Below, piece by piece: positions 1-6,114 of a stretch of 11,018 nt of DNA; position 1 is the stretch's first letter; every line of letters starts with the position of its first letter. The stretch comes from an uncultured Alistipes sp. GTDB taxonomy: Bacteria; Bacteroidota; Bacteroidia; Bacteroidales; Rikenellaceae. The notes beneath the pieces were generated by a model. That model did no database searches. It had not been told where the DNA came from and saw only the letters and a program-made list of their open reading frames with translations. Position numbers and translations under genes: made by a program. The stretch covers positions 1 to 11,018 of the forward strand of contig CAJGDL010000052.1 in NCBI GenBank assembly GCA_904502075.1, given 5' to 3'.

Positions 1-1
1 C

Positions 2-1681
2 GTGCTGGACGGCTATGTATACTCGGCTCCCGCCGTGCGCACCAAGATCGAGGGTGGTAACTCGGAGATCACCGGTGGTTTCTCGATCCAGGAGGCCAAG
101 GACTTGGCCAACGTACTGAAGTCGGGTAAGGTACCCGCCCCCGCTCGTATCATCCAGGATACGGTGGTAGGTCCCTCGCTCGGTCAGGAGTCGATCGATG
201 CCGGTCTGCTCTCGTTCGTGCTCGCCTTCGCCCTCGTACTCCTCTACATGGGTCTCTTCTACCGCACGGCCGGTTGGATGGCCGATATCGCCCTGCTGTG
301 CAACGTATTCCTCTTGATGGGTGTACTTGTGTCGTTCGGTGCCGTACTGACCCTGCCCGGTATCGCCGGTATCGTATTGACGATGGGTATGGCCGTGGAT
401 GCCAACGTAATTATCTACGAGCGTATCAAGGAGGAGTTGCGTGGCGGTAAGGGCTTGAGCCTGGCCATCAAGGATGGTTTCTCGAACGCCTACTCGGCCA
501 TTATCGACGGTAACTTGACCACCATCATCACCGGTATCGTGCTCTTCGTCTTCGGTACGGGTCCCGTACAGGGCTTCGCCACGACGCTCGTTATCGGTAT
601 CCTGACCTCGCTCTTCTGCTCGATCTTCATCACGCGTCTGCTTCTGGAGTGGGTTGTTGCCAAGTGGGGTAAGATCTCGTTCTCGCGCAAGTTCTCGGAG
701 AACTTCCTGGCTAATGTAAAGTTCGACTTCGTAGGCAAGTGCAAGTACTCGTTCATCGCTTCGGGTACGGTACTCGTTCTCTCGGTGATCTCGTTCTTCG
801 TGCTGGGTCTGAATCTCGGTACCGACTTCACGGGTGGTCGTGCCTACACGATCCGCTTCGACAAGGCTGTTTCGGCCGAGGAGGTGCGTGCCGCTTTGGA
901 TGGCGCCTTTGTGGATGGTGATGCCGCCGCTGTGAGCTGCGAGGTGAAGCAGTATGGCGATGCCAACCAGATGCGTATCGTAACCCAGTACAAGTTCGAC
1001 GATACGTCGGAGGAGACCACGGCCGAGGTGGATGAGATCATCTACAACGCCCTGAAGCCCCTCTACAGCTACGATATTTCGTTCGACTCGTTCCGCTTTA
1101 CGCAGGATGACCTCAATGGTATCATTTCGGCTGAGAAGATCGGTCCCTCGATTGCCAAGGATATGACTTGGAACGCCATCTATGCCGTGCTCTTCTCGCT
1201 CGTGGCCATCGGTCTCTACATCGCCGCCCGATTCAAGAAGTGGCAGTGGGCCGTGGGTGCTACCGCCGCTTTGGCACACAACGCCCTGATCGTGATCGGT
1301 CTCTTCTCGATGCTCTACGCCGTGATGCCCTTCGCCCTCGAGGTGAACCAGGCCTTCATTGCTGCCATCCTGACCCTGATCGGTTACTCGATCAACGATA
1401 CCGTGGTGATCTTCGACCGTATCCGCGAGTACATCACCCTGTACCCCAAGCGTGATATGCGCGAGAACATCAACAACGCTATCTGCTCGACCCTGTCGCG
1501 TACGATCAACACCTCGGGTACGACCCTCGTAACCCTCTTGGCCATCTTTATCTTCGGTGGCGAGACGATCCGTGGTTTCGTATTCGCGTTGCTCGTTGGT
1601 GTGATCATCGGTACCTACTCGTCGGTATTCATCGCTACGCCGATTGCATACACGATGATGAGTAAGAAATCGAACAAGTAA
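2..1681 (+). CDS. secDF: Protein translocase SecDF fusion, C-terminal part (5' truncated by window edge)
   Basis: This is an inner-membrane accessory subunit of the Sec translocon, which uses the proton gradient to help pull exported proteins across the membrane. The reading frame is already open at the window edge, so the first visible GTG is internal, not a start. The visible 559 residues begin at the end of the first periplasmic domain of SecD (LDGYVYSAP, then ITGGFSIQEAKDLANVLKSG) and pass through the SecD membrane bundle, with GMAVDANVIIYERIKEE at about 129-144. A short linker leads into the SecF half: a membrane segment at ~250-270, GTDFTGG at 273-279, a periplasmic domain to ~385, then five membrane segments with GYSINDTVVIFDRIRE at 461-476. 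SecD and SecF in one chain is usual in Bacteroidota. Codon choice is strongly biased (TCG, GGT, CGT, ATC, ACC), as expected for a well-expressed gene. It ends in TAA just upstream of the palindromic repeats. Confidence 0.97.
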   Translation: MLDGYVYSAPAVRTKIEGGNSEITGGFSIQEAKDLANVLKSGKVPAPARIIQDTVVGPSLGQESIDAGLLSFVLAFALVLLYMGLFYRTAGWMADIALLCNVFLLMGVLVSFGAVLTLPGIAGIVLTMGMAVDANVIIYERIKEELRGGKGLSLAIKDGFSNAYSAIIDGNLTTIITGIVLFVFGTGPVQGFATTLVIGILTSLFCSIFITRLLLEWVVAKWGKISFSRKFSENFLANVKFDFVGKCKYSFIASGTVLVLSVISFFVLGLNLGTDFTGGRAYTIRFDKAVSAEEVRAALDGAFVDGDAAAVSCEVKQYGDANQMRIVTQYKFDDTSEETTAEVDEIIYNALKPLYSYDISFDSFRFTQDDLNGIISAEKIGPSIAKDMTWNAIYAVLFSLVAIGLYIAARFKKWQWAVGATAALAHNALIVIGLFSMLYAVMPFALEVNQAFIAAILTLIGYSINDTVVIFDRIREYITLYPKRDMRENINNAICSTLSRTINTSGTTLVTLLAIFIFGGETIRGFVFALLVGVIIGTYSSVFIATPIAYTMMSKKSNK

Positions 1682-1686
1682 TTTTT

Positions 1687-1788
1687 GATTTTATAGGGCA
1701 TATTTTGCACCTCAATCAATTCCCCGAAAGGGTAGTACGCCAAGTACAACCCTTCCGGGGAATTTTCATGTCGGCACAAAATCTGCTC
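1687..1788. repeat. Palindromic repeat, copy 1
   Basis: The first of two related elements. Its left part runs from 1687 and includes TAGGGCATATTTTGC at 1694-1708. Its right end is ACAAAATCTGCTC at 1776-1788. The two ends are imperfect inverted repeats of each other: GGGCATATTTTG pairs with CAAAATCTGCTC in ten Watson-Crick pairs, one G-T pair and one mismatch. Between them lies a strong inner hairpin at 1718-1764. The left 15 nt and right 13 nt are identical to copy 2, while the middle has diverged. The element could be a REP- or MITE-like sequence, or DNA encoding a structured RNA at the secDF 3' end. Confidence 0.8.
1718..1766 (+). terminator. GC-rich hairpin with short T run, possible secDF terminator
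   Basis: The left arm at 1718-1733 (AATTCCCCGAAAGGGT) pairs with 1749-1764 (ACCCTTCCGGGGAATT) in 15 of 16 positions, with one A-C mismatch (1727 with 1755). Inside, GTAC (1735-1738) can pair with GTAC (1744-1747) around a five-base loop. TTTT at 1763-1766 overlaps the end of the stem. The position, 37 nt after the secDF stop, fits a Rho-independent terminator, but the T run is short. The conserved outer arms suggest the hairpin is also part of a larger repeated element. Confidence 0.5.
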
Positions 1789-1813
1789 CTCTAAAATGCA
1801 AAAATTAAATACC

Positions 1814-1916
1814 GACTTTGTAGGGCATATTTTGCCCATCCCAAACAAAACCCGAACGGGACGTACGTTGAGTACTACCCGTCCGGGTTTCTTATTGCGA
1901 TGAACAAAATCTGCTC
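1814..1916. repeat. Palindromic repeat, copy 2
   Basis: The second copy runs from GACTTTG at 1814 through TAGGGCATATTTTGC (1821-1835) to ACAAAATCTGCTC (1904-1916). It has the same layout as copy 1, with the same mismatch in the outer arms, and an inner hairpin at 1848-1890. The inner stem differs in sequence from copy 1 but keeps pairing, including C1857-G1881 where copy 1 has A1729-T1753. The junction with copy 1 is 25 nt of AT-rich sequence (1789-1813). Confidence 0.8.
1848..1896. terminator. Second GC-rich hairpin with T-rich tail, possible terminator
   Basis: AAACCCGAACGGG (1848-1860) pairs with CCCGTCCGGGTTT (1878-1890) with a single A-C mismatch (1855 with 1883), at the same stem position as in copy 1. 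The inner GTAC/GTAC pair (1863-1866 and 1872-1875) is also kept. The T-rich tail TTTCTTATT (1888-1896) on the plus side, and an A-rich stretch before the stem giving T's on the other strand, would allow weak termination in both directions. No gene reads into it from the right, so its role is uncertain. Confidence 0.4.
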
Positions 1917-1979
1917 TCCTTCTTCTCGGCTCCTTGCCGATTGCTTGTGAAAATAATTCCTAAATTCTAATTTTTTTTC

Positions 1980-1987
1980 TACCTTTG
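1980..1987 (+). promoter_or_regulatory. Possible Bacteroidota -7 element before the YbbR-like/coaE cluster
   Basis: TACCTTTG matches the Bacteroidota -7 consensus TAnnTTTG and sits 25 nt before the ATG at 2013, after a T-rich tract. A TTTG -33 box is not present at the usual spacing (the bases there are TTCC), so this is a half-match only. A promoter is expected here, because the gene follows a 331-nt gap with hairpins. Confidence 0.45.
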
Positions 1988-2012
1988 TGAGACCATGTAG
2001 AAAACAACGATT

Positions 2013-2411
2013 ATGGAGAGTATCATTGCCTGGATCAAGCGTTATGTGTCGCCCGTATTTCTGATTATGTTGGTGGCGGCCTTTATCCTTTGGTATATCT
2101 CGAAGCTGAGTTATACCTACACGACCGACTACACCGTCAAGATCAATACCGATGGCGAAAAGTATAAGGTAACCTGTATCTTCGAGGGGGTGGGTACCAA
2201 CTTGGTGGGCTATCACACCAACTTCGGTAAGACGTTGCGTATTCCGCTTTCGGAGTTGAAGTACAAGCGTTCGCGCGAGGAGGGCCACGAGGGAATGCTC
2301 GTCATCGACCCGCTTTCGTTGCAGCAGGCCATTGCTGTGCGCTTTAGCGATGTGAAGATCGTTTCGATCGGTTCAATCCCCGAAATTCCAACCCCGAAAG
2401 AGAATGATTAA
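2013..2411 (+). CDS. Small membrane-anchored YbbR-like protein
   Basis: A 132-residue protein of unknown biochemical role. A short basic N-terminus (IKRYV) is followed by one hydrophobic segment at about residues 13-29 (SPVFLIMLVAAFILWYI). The rest is a polar, beta-rich domain predicted to lie outside the membrane, with DYTVKINTDGEKYKV and the FEGVGTNLVGY stretch. The pattern (membrane anchor, then LW-x-S-K-L-S, then a strand-rich domain with a G-x-G motif) and the position directly before coaE resemble the YbbR-like proteins found next to coaE in other Bacteroidales. Those are usually about 300 residues with several repeats, so this would be a one-domain version. It ends cleanly, with its stop inside the coaE start region (overlap 2404-2411), so translation is probably coupled. 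The YbbR link is my inference from pattern and context. Confidence 0.75.
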   Translation: MESIIAWIKRYVSPVFLIMLVAAFILWYISKLSYTYTTDYTVKINTDGEKYKVTCIFEGVGTNLVGYHTNFGKTLRIPLSELKYKRSREEGHEGMLVIDPLSLQQAIAVRFSDVKIVSIGSIPEIPTPKEND

Positions 2412-2997
2412 GGTCGGTATAACCGGTGGAATCGGAAGTGGAAAATCGACCCTATGTCGCCTTCTGGAGGAGTTCGGCGTGGCGGTCTACTACTCCGATG
2501 ATCGGGCCAAGGAGTTGATGCACGCCGACCAGGCGTTGCGTGAGGCTTTGGTGGCCGAGTTTGGAGAGGAGGTCTATTGCGATGGGGTGCTGAATCGCGC
2601 TTGGCTTTCGGAGCGTGTCTTTCGCGATCCGGAGCGGTTGGCCGCCCTGAACCGCCTGGTTCATCCCGCTGTGATGGCCGATTTCGAGCGTTGGGCCGAG
2701 GGGCAGATCTCGCCCTATGTGGTTTTGGAGAGTGCTATTCTCTTCTCGGCAAACCTTGAGACTTATGTGGATTGTACGGTGGCTGTCTTGGCACCCGTGT
2801 TGCTTCGTGTGGAGCGAGCTTCGCAACGCGATGGGGCCGACAAGGAGGCCGTAACGCGCCGTATCGAGGCCCAGATGAGCGACGATGAACTCGCTCTACG
2901 GGCCGACTATTCGTTGGTAAACATTCGCCTGGAGGAGCTCCGTGAGGAGGCCGAATCGCTTCATAAACGTCTTCTGCATGCAGCCTCAAAAGCTTAA
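2404..2997 (+). CDS. coaE: Dephospho-CoA kinase
   Basis: This enzyme phosphorylates the ribose 3'-hydroxyl of dephospho-CoA with ATP, the last step of coenzyme A synthesis in the cytoplasm. The 197 residues match the family's usual size. A Walker A loop, GGIGSGKST, lies at residues 8-16. The substrate-site stretch VYYSDDRAKEL is at 28-38; the family often has D-x-D here, and in this protein the first Asp appears replaced by Tyr while the following Asp (32) is kept. The lid and core follow, with LNRLVHPAV at ~96 and VLESAILFSA at ~119-128. The ATG at 2404 overlaps the end of the YbbR-like gene by 8 nt, and the 3' end overlaps folP by 20 nt, which indicates one transcript. Confidence 0.95.
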   Translation: MIKVGITGGIGSGKSTLCRLLEEFGVAVYYSDDRAKELMHADQALREALVAEFGEEVYCDGVLNRAWLSERVFRDPERLAALNRLVHPAVMADFERWAEGQISPYVVLESAILFSANLETYVDCTVAVLAPVLLRVERASQRDGADKEAVTRRIEAQMSDDELALRADYSLVNIRLEELREEAESLHKRLLHAASKA

Positions 2998-3805
2998 TCT
3001 CGATTTTTCGCGTCCGTGCGTGATGGCCATTTTGAATGTCACGTCCGATTCGTTCTATGCCGGAAGCCGCTCGTTTTCGACCGAGGAGATCGAGCATCGT
3101 GTCGTGGAAATGGTGGCCGAAGGAGCCGATTGGATTGATGTGGGGGGCTACTCTTCGCGCCCCGGGGCGGAGGATATCTCGCCCGAGGAGGAGTTTCGGC
3201 GTGTGAGCCGAGCCTTGACCACCATTCGTCGCCTAAATCCCGAGATCCCCGTTTCGGTCGATTCGTTTCGCTCGGAGGTGGTGGAGCGCACGGTCGAAGC
3301 CTTTGGTGCCGTGATCGTAAATGATATCTCGGGAGGGGTACTTGATCCCCGCCTGGTGGAGGTGGCGGCTCGCTATGCGTTGCCCTATATTGCTATGCAC
3401 ATGCGCGGTACACCGCAGACCATGCAGCAGATGACCCATTATGGGGATGTGGTGGACGAGGTGGTCGAATGGTTTCGCGGCCGAATCGACTACCTCAAGG
3501 GGGCGGGTGTCGATCAACTGATCCTCGACCCGGGCTTTGGTTTTGCGAAGACCACGGAGCAGAACTTTCAACTCTTGGCGGGGCTGCACCGCTTGGTGGA
3601 GTTGGGTTATCCGGTCTTGTCGGCCTTGTCGCGTAAATCCATGATCTATAAGACGCTGGGCGTAGGGCCCGAGGAGGCACTGCATGGCACCACGGCCCTG
3701 CATTGGGAGTCGCTTCGCCAAGGGGCCAAACTCTTGCGCGTGCATGATGTGCGCGCGGCACGCGATGTGGTGCAAATCTTTGAAAAATATAGCAACAAGC
3801 AATAA
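2978..3805 (+). CDS. folP: Dihydropteroate synthase
   Basis: This enzyme condenses p-aminobenzoate with the pterin pyrophosphate to form dihydropteroate in folate synthesis, and is the target of sulfonamides. I chose the ATG at 2978, giving 275 residues that begin MQPQKLNLDF just before the conserved core. The frame is also open to a GTG at 2942, but the extra 12 residues look unrelated and would deepen the overlap with coaE. Family motifs appear in order: ILNVTSDSF at 18-26 (usual form LNVTPDSF), DVGGYSSRPGA at 54-64, VSVDSF at 92-97, VNDISGG at 114-120, AMHMRGTPQTM at 139-149, LILDPGFGFAKT at 181-192, SRKSM at 218-222 and LRVHDV at 253-258. It sits between coaE and a LolD-type ATPase, 10 nt upstream of the latter. 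Confidence 0.95.
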   Translation: MQPQKLNLDFSRPCVMAILNVTSDSFYAGSRSFSTEEIEHRVVEMVAEGADWIDVGGYSSRPGAEDISPEEEFRRVSRALTTIRRLNPEIPVSVDSFRSEVVERTVEAFGAVIVNDISGGVLDPRLVEVAARYALPYIAMHMRGTPQTMQQMTHYGDVVDEVVEWFRGRIDYLKGAGVDQLILDPGFGFAKTTEQNFQLLAGLHRLVELGYPVLSALSRKSMIYKTLGVGPEEALHGTTALHWESLRQGAKLLRVHDVRAARDVVQIFEKYSNKQ

Positions 3806-3815
3806 ATTTAGGGGT

Positions 3816-4469
3816 ATGATCAAGGCGGTCGATATTCGAAAACGATTTGGAGCGTTGGAGGTGCTCAAAGGGGTTTCGCTGGAGGTGAAGCGTGGCGAGG
3901 TGATCTCGATTGTGGGGGCCAGCGGTGCAGGTAAAACCACCCTTCTGCAGATTTTGGGAACCCTCTCCAAGGCCGACGGGGGAGAACTGCTGATTGACGG
4001 TGAGCGCGTCGAGGAGATGAACGACCGTACGCTGTCGCGTTTTCGTAACCAAAAGATCGGCTTTGTCTTCCAGTTTCACCACCTGCTTCCCGAGTTTACG
4101 GCCTTTGAGAATGTGACCATTCCTGCCCTGATCGGAGGGATGCCGCAGCGCGAGGCCGAGCAGCGTGCCACGGAGCTTTTGCGCCTGGTGGGGCTTGCCG
4201 AGCGCGGAGAGCACAAGCCGAGCCAGTTGTCGGGTGGCGAGCAACAGCGCGTAGCCATTGCCCGCGCCCTGATCAACTCTCCGGCTGTCTTGTTGGCCGA
4301 TGAGCCCTCCGGAAATCTCGATTCTCGGAACCGCGAGGAGATTCATCGCCTCTTTTTTGAGTTGCGCGAGAGGCTCGGGCAGACCATTGTGATTGTTACG
4401 CATGACGAGCAGTTGGCTGCGATGGCCGATCGCCGAATCGTGATGCGTGATGGAGGAATCGTGGAGTAG
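3816..4469 (+). CDS. lolD: LolD-type ABC transporter ATPase
   Basis: An ATP-binding subunit of the MacB/LolD family. LolD powers the LolCE membrane complex that releases lipoproteins from the inner membrane for transport to the outer membrane. From the ATG at 3816 it is 217 residues, about the usual LolD size. Visible motifs are Walker A GASGAGKTT at 34-42, the Q-loop Gln at 86 within FVFQFHHLLPEFTAFENV (83-100, typical of LolD), the ABC signature LSGGEQQRV at 138-146, Walker B VLLADEPSGNLD at 158-169, and the switch His at 196 (VTHDE). The frame runs upstream to 3684, but that stretch lies inside folP and has no ABC-domain character. No permease gene is next to it, so the partner must be encoded elsewhere. 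The LolD assignment rests on the sequence pattern, and another MacB-type exporter ATPase is possible. Confidence 0.88.
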   Translation: MIKAVDIRKRFGALEVLKGVSLEVKRGEVISIVGASGAGKTTLLQILGTLSKADGGELLIDGERVEEMNDRTLSRFRNQKIGFVFQFHHLLPEFTAFENVTIPALIGGMPQREAEQRATELLRLVGLAERGEHKPSQLSGGEQQRVAIARALINSPAVLLADEPSGNLDSRNREEIHRLFFELRERLGQTIVIVTHDEQLAAMADRRIVMRDGGIVE

Positions 4470-4472
4470 ACG

Positions 4473-5180
4473 ATGGGAAGTTTTCGCTTTAAGGAGTTTA
4501 CGATCGAGCAGGAGCACTCGCCGATGAAGGTCGGGACGGATGGGGTGCTGCTGGGGGCTTGGGTCCCTTTGCGCAAGGAGGATCGTCGCCTGCTCGACCT
4601 GGGCACTGGAACCGGAGTCATCGCCTTGATGTTGGCGCAGCGCCAGGCCGATGCCCGCATTACGGCCCTCGATATCGATCCGTCTTGTGTCAGGGAGGCG
4701 CGCGAAAATGCCGATCGCTCTTTGTGGGGCGATCGGGTGGAGGTCGTGGAGGCCGCTGCGCAGGAGTTTTTGTCGTCCGAACCCTTCGACCTCATTGTCA
4801 GCAATCCCCCCTTTTTCGAAAATTCGCTCACTTCGCCCGACCGGGGGCGTACCCTTGCTCGTCATACCGCTTCGCTCTCGTTTGAGGAGTTGTTGGGGGC
4901 GGTGGATCGACTCCTTGCCCCCGAAGGACGCTTTGCGGTGGTCCTTCCCGTCGAGGAGGCGCAACGCTTCCGGAGGTTGGCCACCGCGCACCTTTGGTTA
5001 GAGCAGTGGCTCGATGTGCGAACTACGCCTCGCCGCCCCGTTAAGCGTTCGCTGATGCTCTTTTCGCGGCGGCAGCCGGCCGAATCTCCTAAGAGCGAGG
5101 AGTTGGTGATCCAAACTGCCCCCGAGGAGTTCACCCCCGAATATCGTGCTTTGACGCGCGATTTTTATCTGAAATTTTGA
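4473..5180 (+). CDS. trmN6: tRNA1(Val) (adenine-37-N6)-methyltransferase, TrmN6/YfiC family
   Basis: A SAM-dependent methyltransferase of the class that methylates N6 of adenine 37, next to the anticodon, in tRNA-Val. The 235 residues match the family. The N-terminus FRFKEFTIEQEHSPMKVGTDGVLLGAW (5-30) is characteristic of this family. The SAM loop LDLGTGTGVIAL is at 41-52, the acidic ribose-binding residue is in ALDIDP (65-70), and the catalytic NPPF is at 111-114 (SNPPFFENSL), as in N6-adenine methyltransferases. The conserved LARHTASLSFEELL follows at 128-141. The ATG lies 3 nt after the lolD stop. The last codons contain the -33 box of the next promoter. Confidence 0.93.
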   Translation: MGSFRFKEFTIEQEHSPMKVGTDGVLLGAWVPLRKEDRRLLDLGTGTGVIALMLAQRQADARITALDIDPSCVREARENADRSLWGDRVEVVEAAAQEFLSSEPFDLIVSNPPFFENSLTSPDRGRTLARHTASLSFEELLGAVDRLLAPEGRFAVVLPVEEAQRFRRLATAHLWLEQWLDVRTTPRRPVKRSLMLFSRRQPAESPKSEELVIQTAPEEFTPEYRALTRDFYLKF

Positions 5181-5206
5181 AACGAAAGAAATTTTTCCTA
5201 CATTTG
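5176..5206 (+). promoter_or_regulatory. Bacteroidota-type promoter for the DUF4831 gene
   Basis: TTTG at 5176-5179 and TACATTTG at 5199-5206 are separated by 19 nt. This is a full match to the Bacteroidota primary sigma factor consensus (TTTG, about 19 nt, TAnnTTTG). The -33 box overlaps the trmN6 TGA stop. Transcription would begin about 5213, leaving a leader of about 20 nt before the ATG at 5234. The leader has no strong Shine-Dalgarno, which is usual in this phylum. Confidence 0.8.
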
Positions 5207-5233
5207 TAGATAAGGATCAAAAAACAGAAGACG

Positions 5234-6109
5234 ATGAAACGGATCTTTTTCTTGTGCAGCCTGCTCTTAGTAGCTGGGCTGACCGCCTCGGCGCAGAGCC
5301 GTTATGTGATGCCGGAGGGAATGGTCGATACGGCCGATGGTATGGCCTACAACCTGCCGCAGAGTCCCTTGGCTATTGACTTGGTGGTTGAAAAGGAGGA
5401 GGTGAAAGCCGGCCCCTATGCTCGTTATGCGTTGAAGTGTTTGGGTCTTCGTGCCCCCTTCTCGGATAAGACTTCGTGGCGAATTGTGGGTGCTGATGTT
5501 GCTCTTTTGGAGCAGGAGGAGTTGGTGGCCAAGGGCCTTCCCCTGCCCACAGAGCAGGTGGGGGATCTCGCCTCGATGCTCCCGATGGATCGCATCGACC
5601 TTTTGCAACCGACCGAGGAGGAGGCAGCCATGCAGGCCGCAAAGCGTATCTTCCAATTGCGTCGCACGCGTCTGGAGTTGATCTCCGGTGAGGTGGGCGA
5701 GCATGTCTTTGGCGAGGGATTGAAGAGTGCTTTGGAGGAGATCAATCGTCAGGAGCAGGCCCTTCTGTCGCTCTTCTTCGGAACGAAGACCAAGCGCGTG
5801 GAGACTTGTCGCCTGACCTTGATTCCCGAAGGCAACAAGAAGCAATATATTCTCTGTCGCTTCAGCGAGCAGGAGGGTCTCTTACCCTCGACTGACCTCT
5901 CGGGAGAGATCGTGATGTTGGATATTACACCTCAGTCCCCCTATTCGGTGGAGGAGGCCCCCGTCAAGAGTACGACGATTGTCCCTTGCCGTGTTGCAGC
6001 CCCCTGCAACTGCTCGGTGCAGACGGCAGGCCGTGAACTCGTGCAGCGCACGTTGCCCCTTTTTGAGTATGGACACACGGTACAGGTGCTCCTACCGCGT
6101 AAACGCTAA
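5234..6109 (+). CDS. DUF4831 family secreted protein
   Basis: A 291-residue exported protein of unknown function. The N-terminus has a clear signal peptide: MKR, a hydrophobic core (IFFLCSLLLVAGL) and a likely cut after ASA at 18-20. There is no lipobox Cys at the cut, so it is probably periplasmic or outer-membrane associated. The stretch at 39-72 (YNLPQSPLAIDLVVEKEEV, then AGPYARYALKCLGL) is the start of the DUF4831 pattern. The later LSLFFGTKT (178-186), CRFSEQEGLLPSTDLSGE (208-225) and C-terminal FEYGHTVQVLLP fit the same family, which is largely confined to Bacteroidota. A Cys cluster (252, 258, 260) lies near the C-terminus. It appears somewhat shorter than the Bacteroides members I recall (~350). 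It has its own promoter and is followed after 5 nt by the AlkD-like gene. Confidence 0.85.
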   Translation: MKRIFFLCSLLLVAGLTASAQSRYVMPEGMVDTADGMAYNLPQSPLAIDLVVEKEEVKAGPYARYALKCLGLRAPFSDKTSWRIVGADVALLEQEELVAKGLPLPTEQVGDLASMLPMDRIDLLQPTEEEAAMQAAKRIFQLRRTRLELISGEVGEHVFGEGLKSALEEINRQEQALLSLFFGTKTKRVETCRLTLIPEGNKKQYILCRFSEQEGLLPSTDLSGEIVMLDITPQSPYSVEEAPVKSTTIVPCRVAAPCNCSVQTAGRELVQRTLPLFEYGHTVQVLLPRKR

Positions 6110-6114
6110 TCGGC

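Larger units (their letters stand above)
1682..2012. other. 331-nt intergenic region holding two palindromic repeats and a putative promoter
   Basis: I see no gene in this AT-richer gap between secDF and the YbbR-like gene. It holds two copies, offset by exactly 127 nt, of a ~95-nt imperfect palindrome, then a T-rich stretch (1961-1987) ending in a TAnnTTTG-like element. Short frames across it on either strand are broken and cross the hairpins, so I do not call them genes. An ATG at 1995 is followed at once by TAG. Confidence 0.8.

Noticed and set aside
1615..1848. A 77-codon minus-strand frame across the first palindromic repeat
   Set aside because: It covers the secDF end and the hairpins, has no family resemblance, and its sequence is explained by the repeat.
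1941..1987. TTG/CTTG at 1941-1947 as the -33 box for TACCTTTG at 1980
   Set aside because: The 32-nt spacing is well beyond the usual 17-23 nt for Bacteroidota promoters.
2942..2977. Earlier GTG start for folP
   Set aside because: The added 12 residues do not look like the family and would enlarge the coaE overlap to 56 nt. The ATG at 2978 fits the core better.
3684..3815. Upstream extension of the LolD ATPase
   Set aside because: The extra 44 residues are a shadow of folP in another frame. The ABC domain starts at the ATG at 3816.
3495..4991. A 498-codon open frame on the minus strand opposite folP, lolD and trmN6
   Set aside because: It spans three well-supported genes in antisense and has no recognisable domain. 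Its Arg/His/Gln-rich composition is what GC-rich biased codons give when read backwards.
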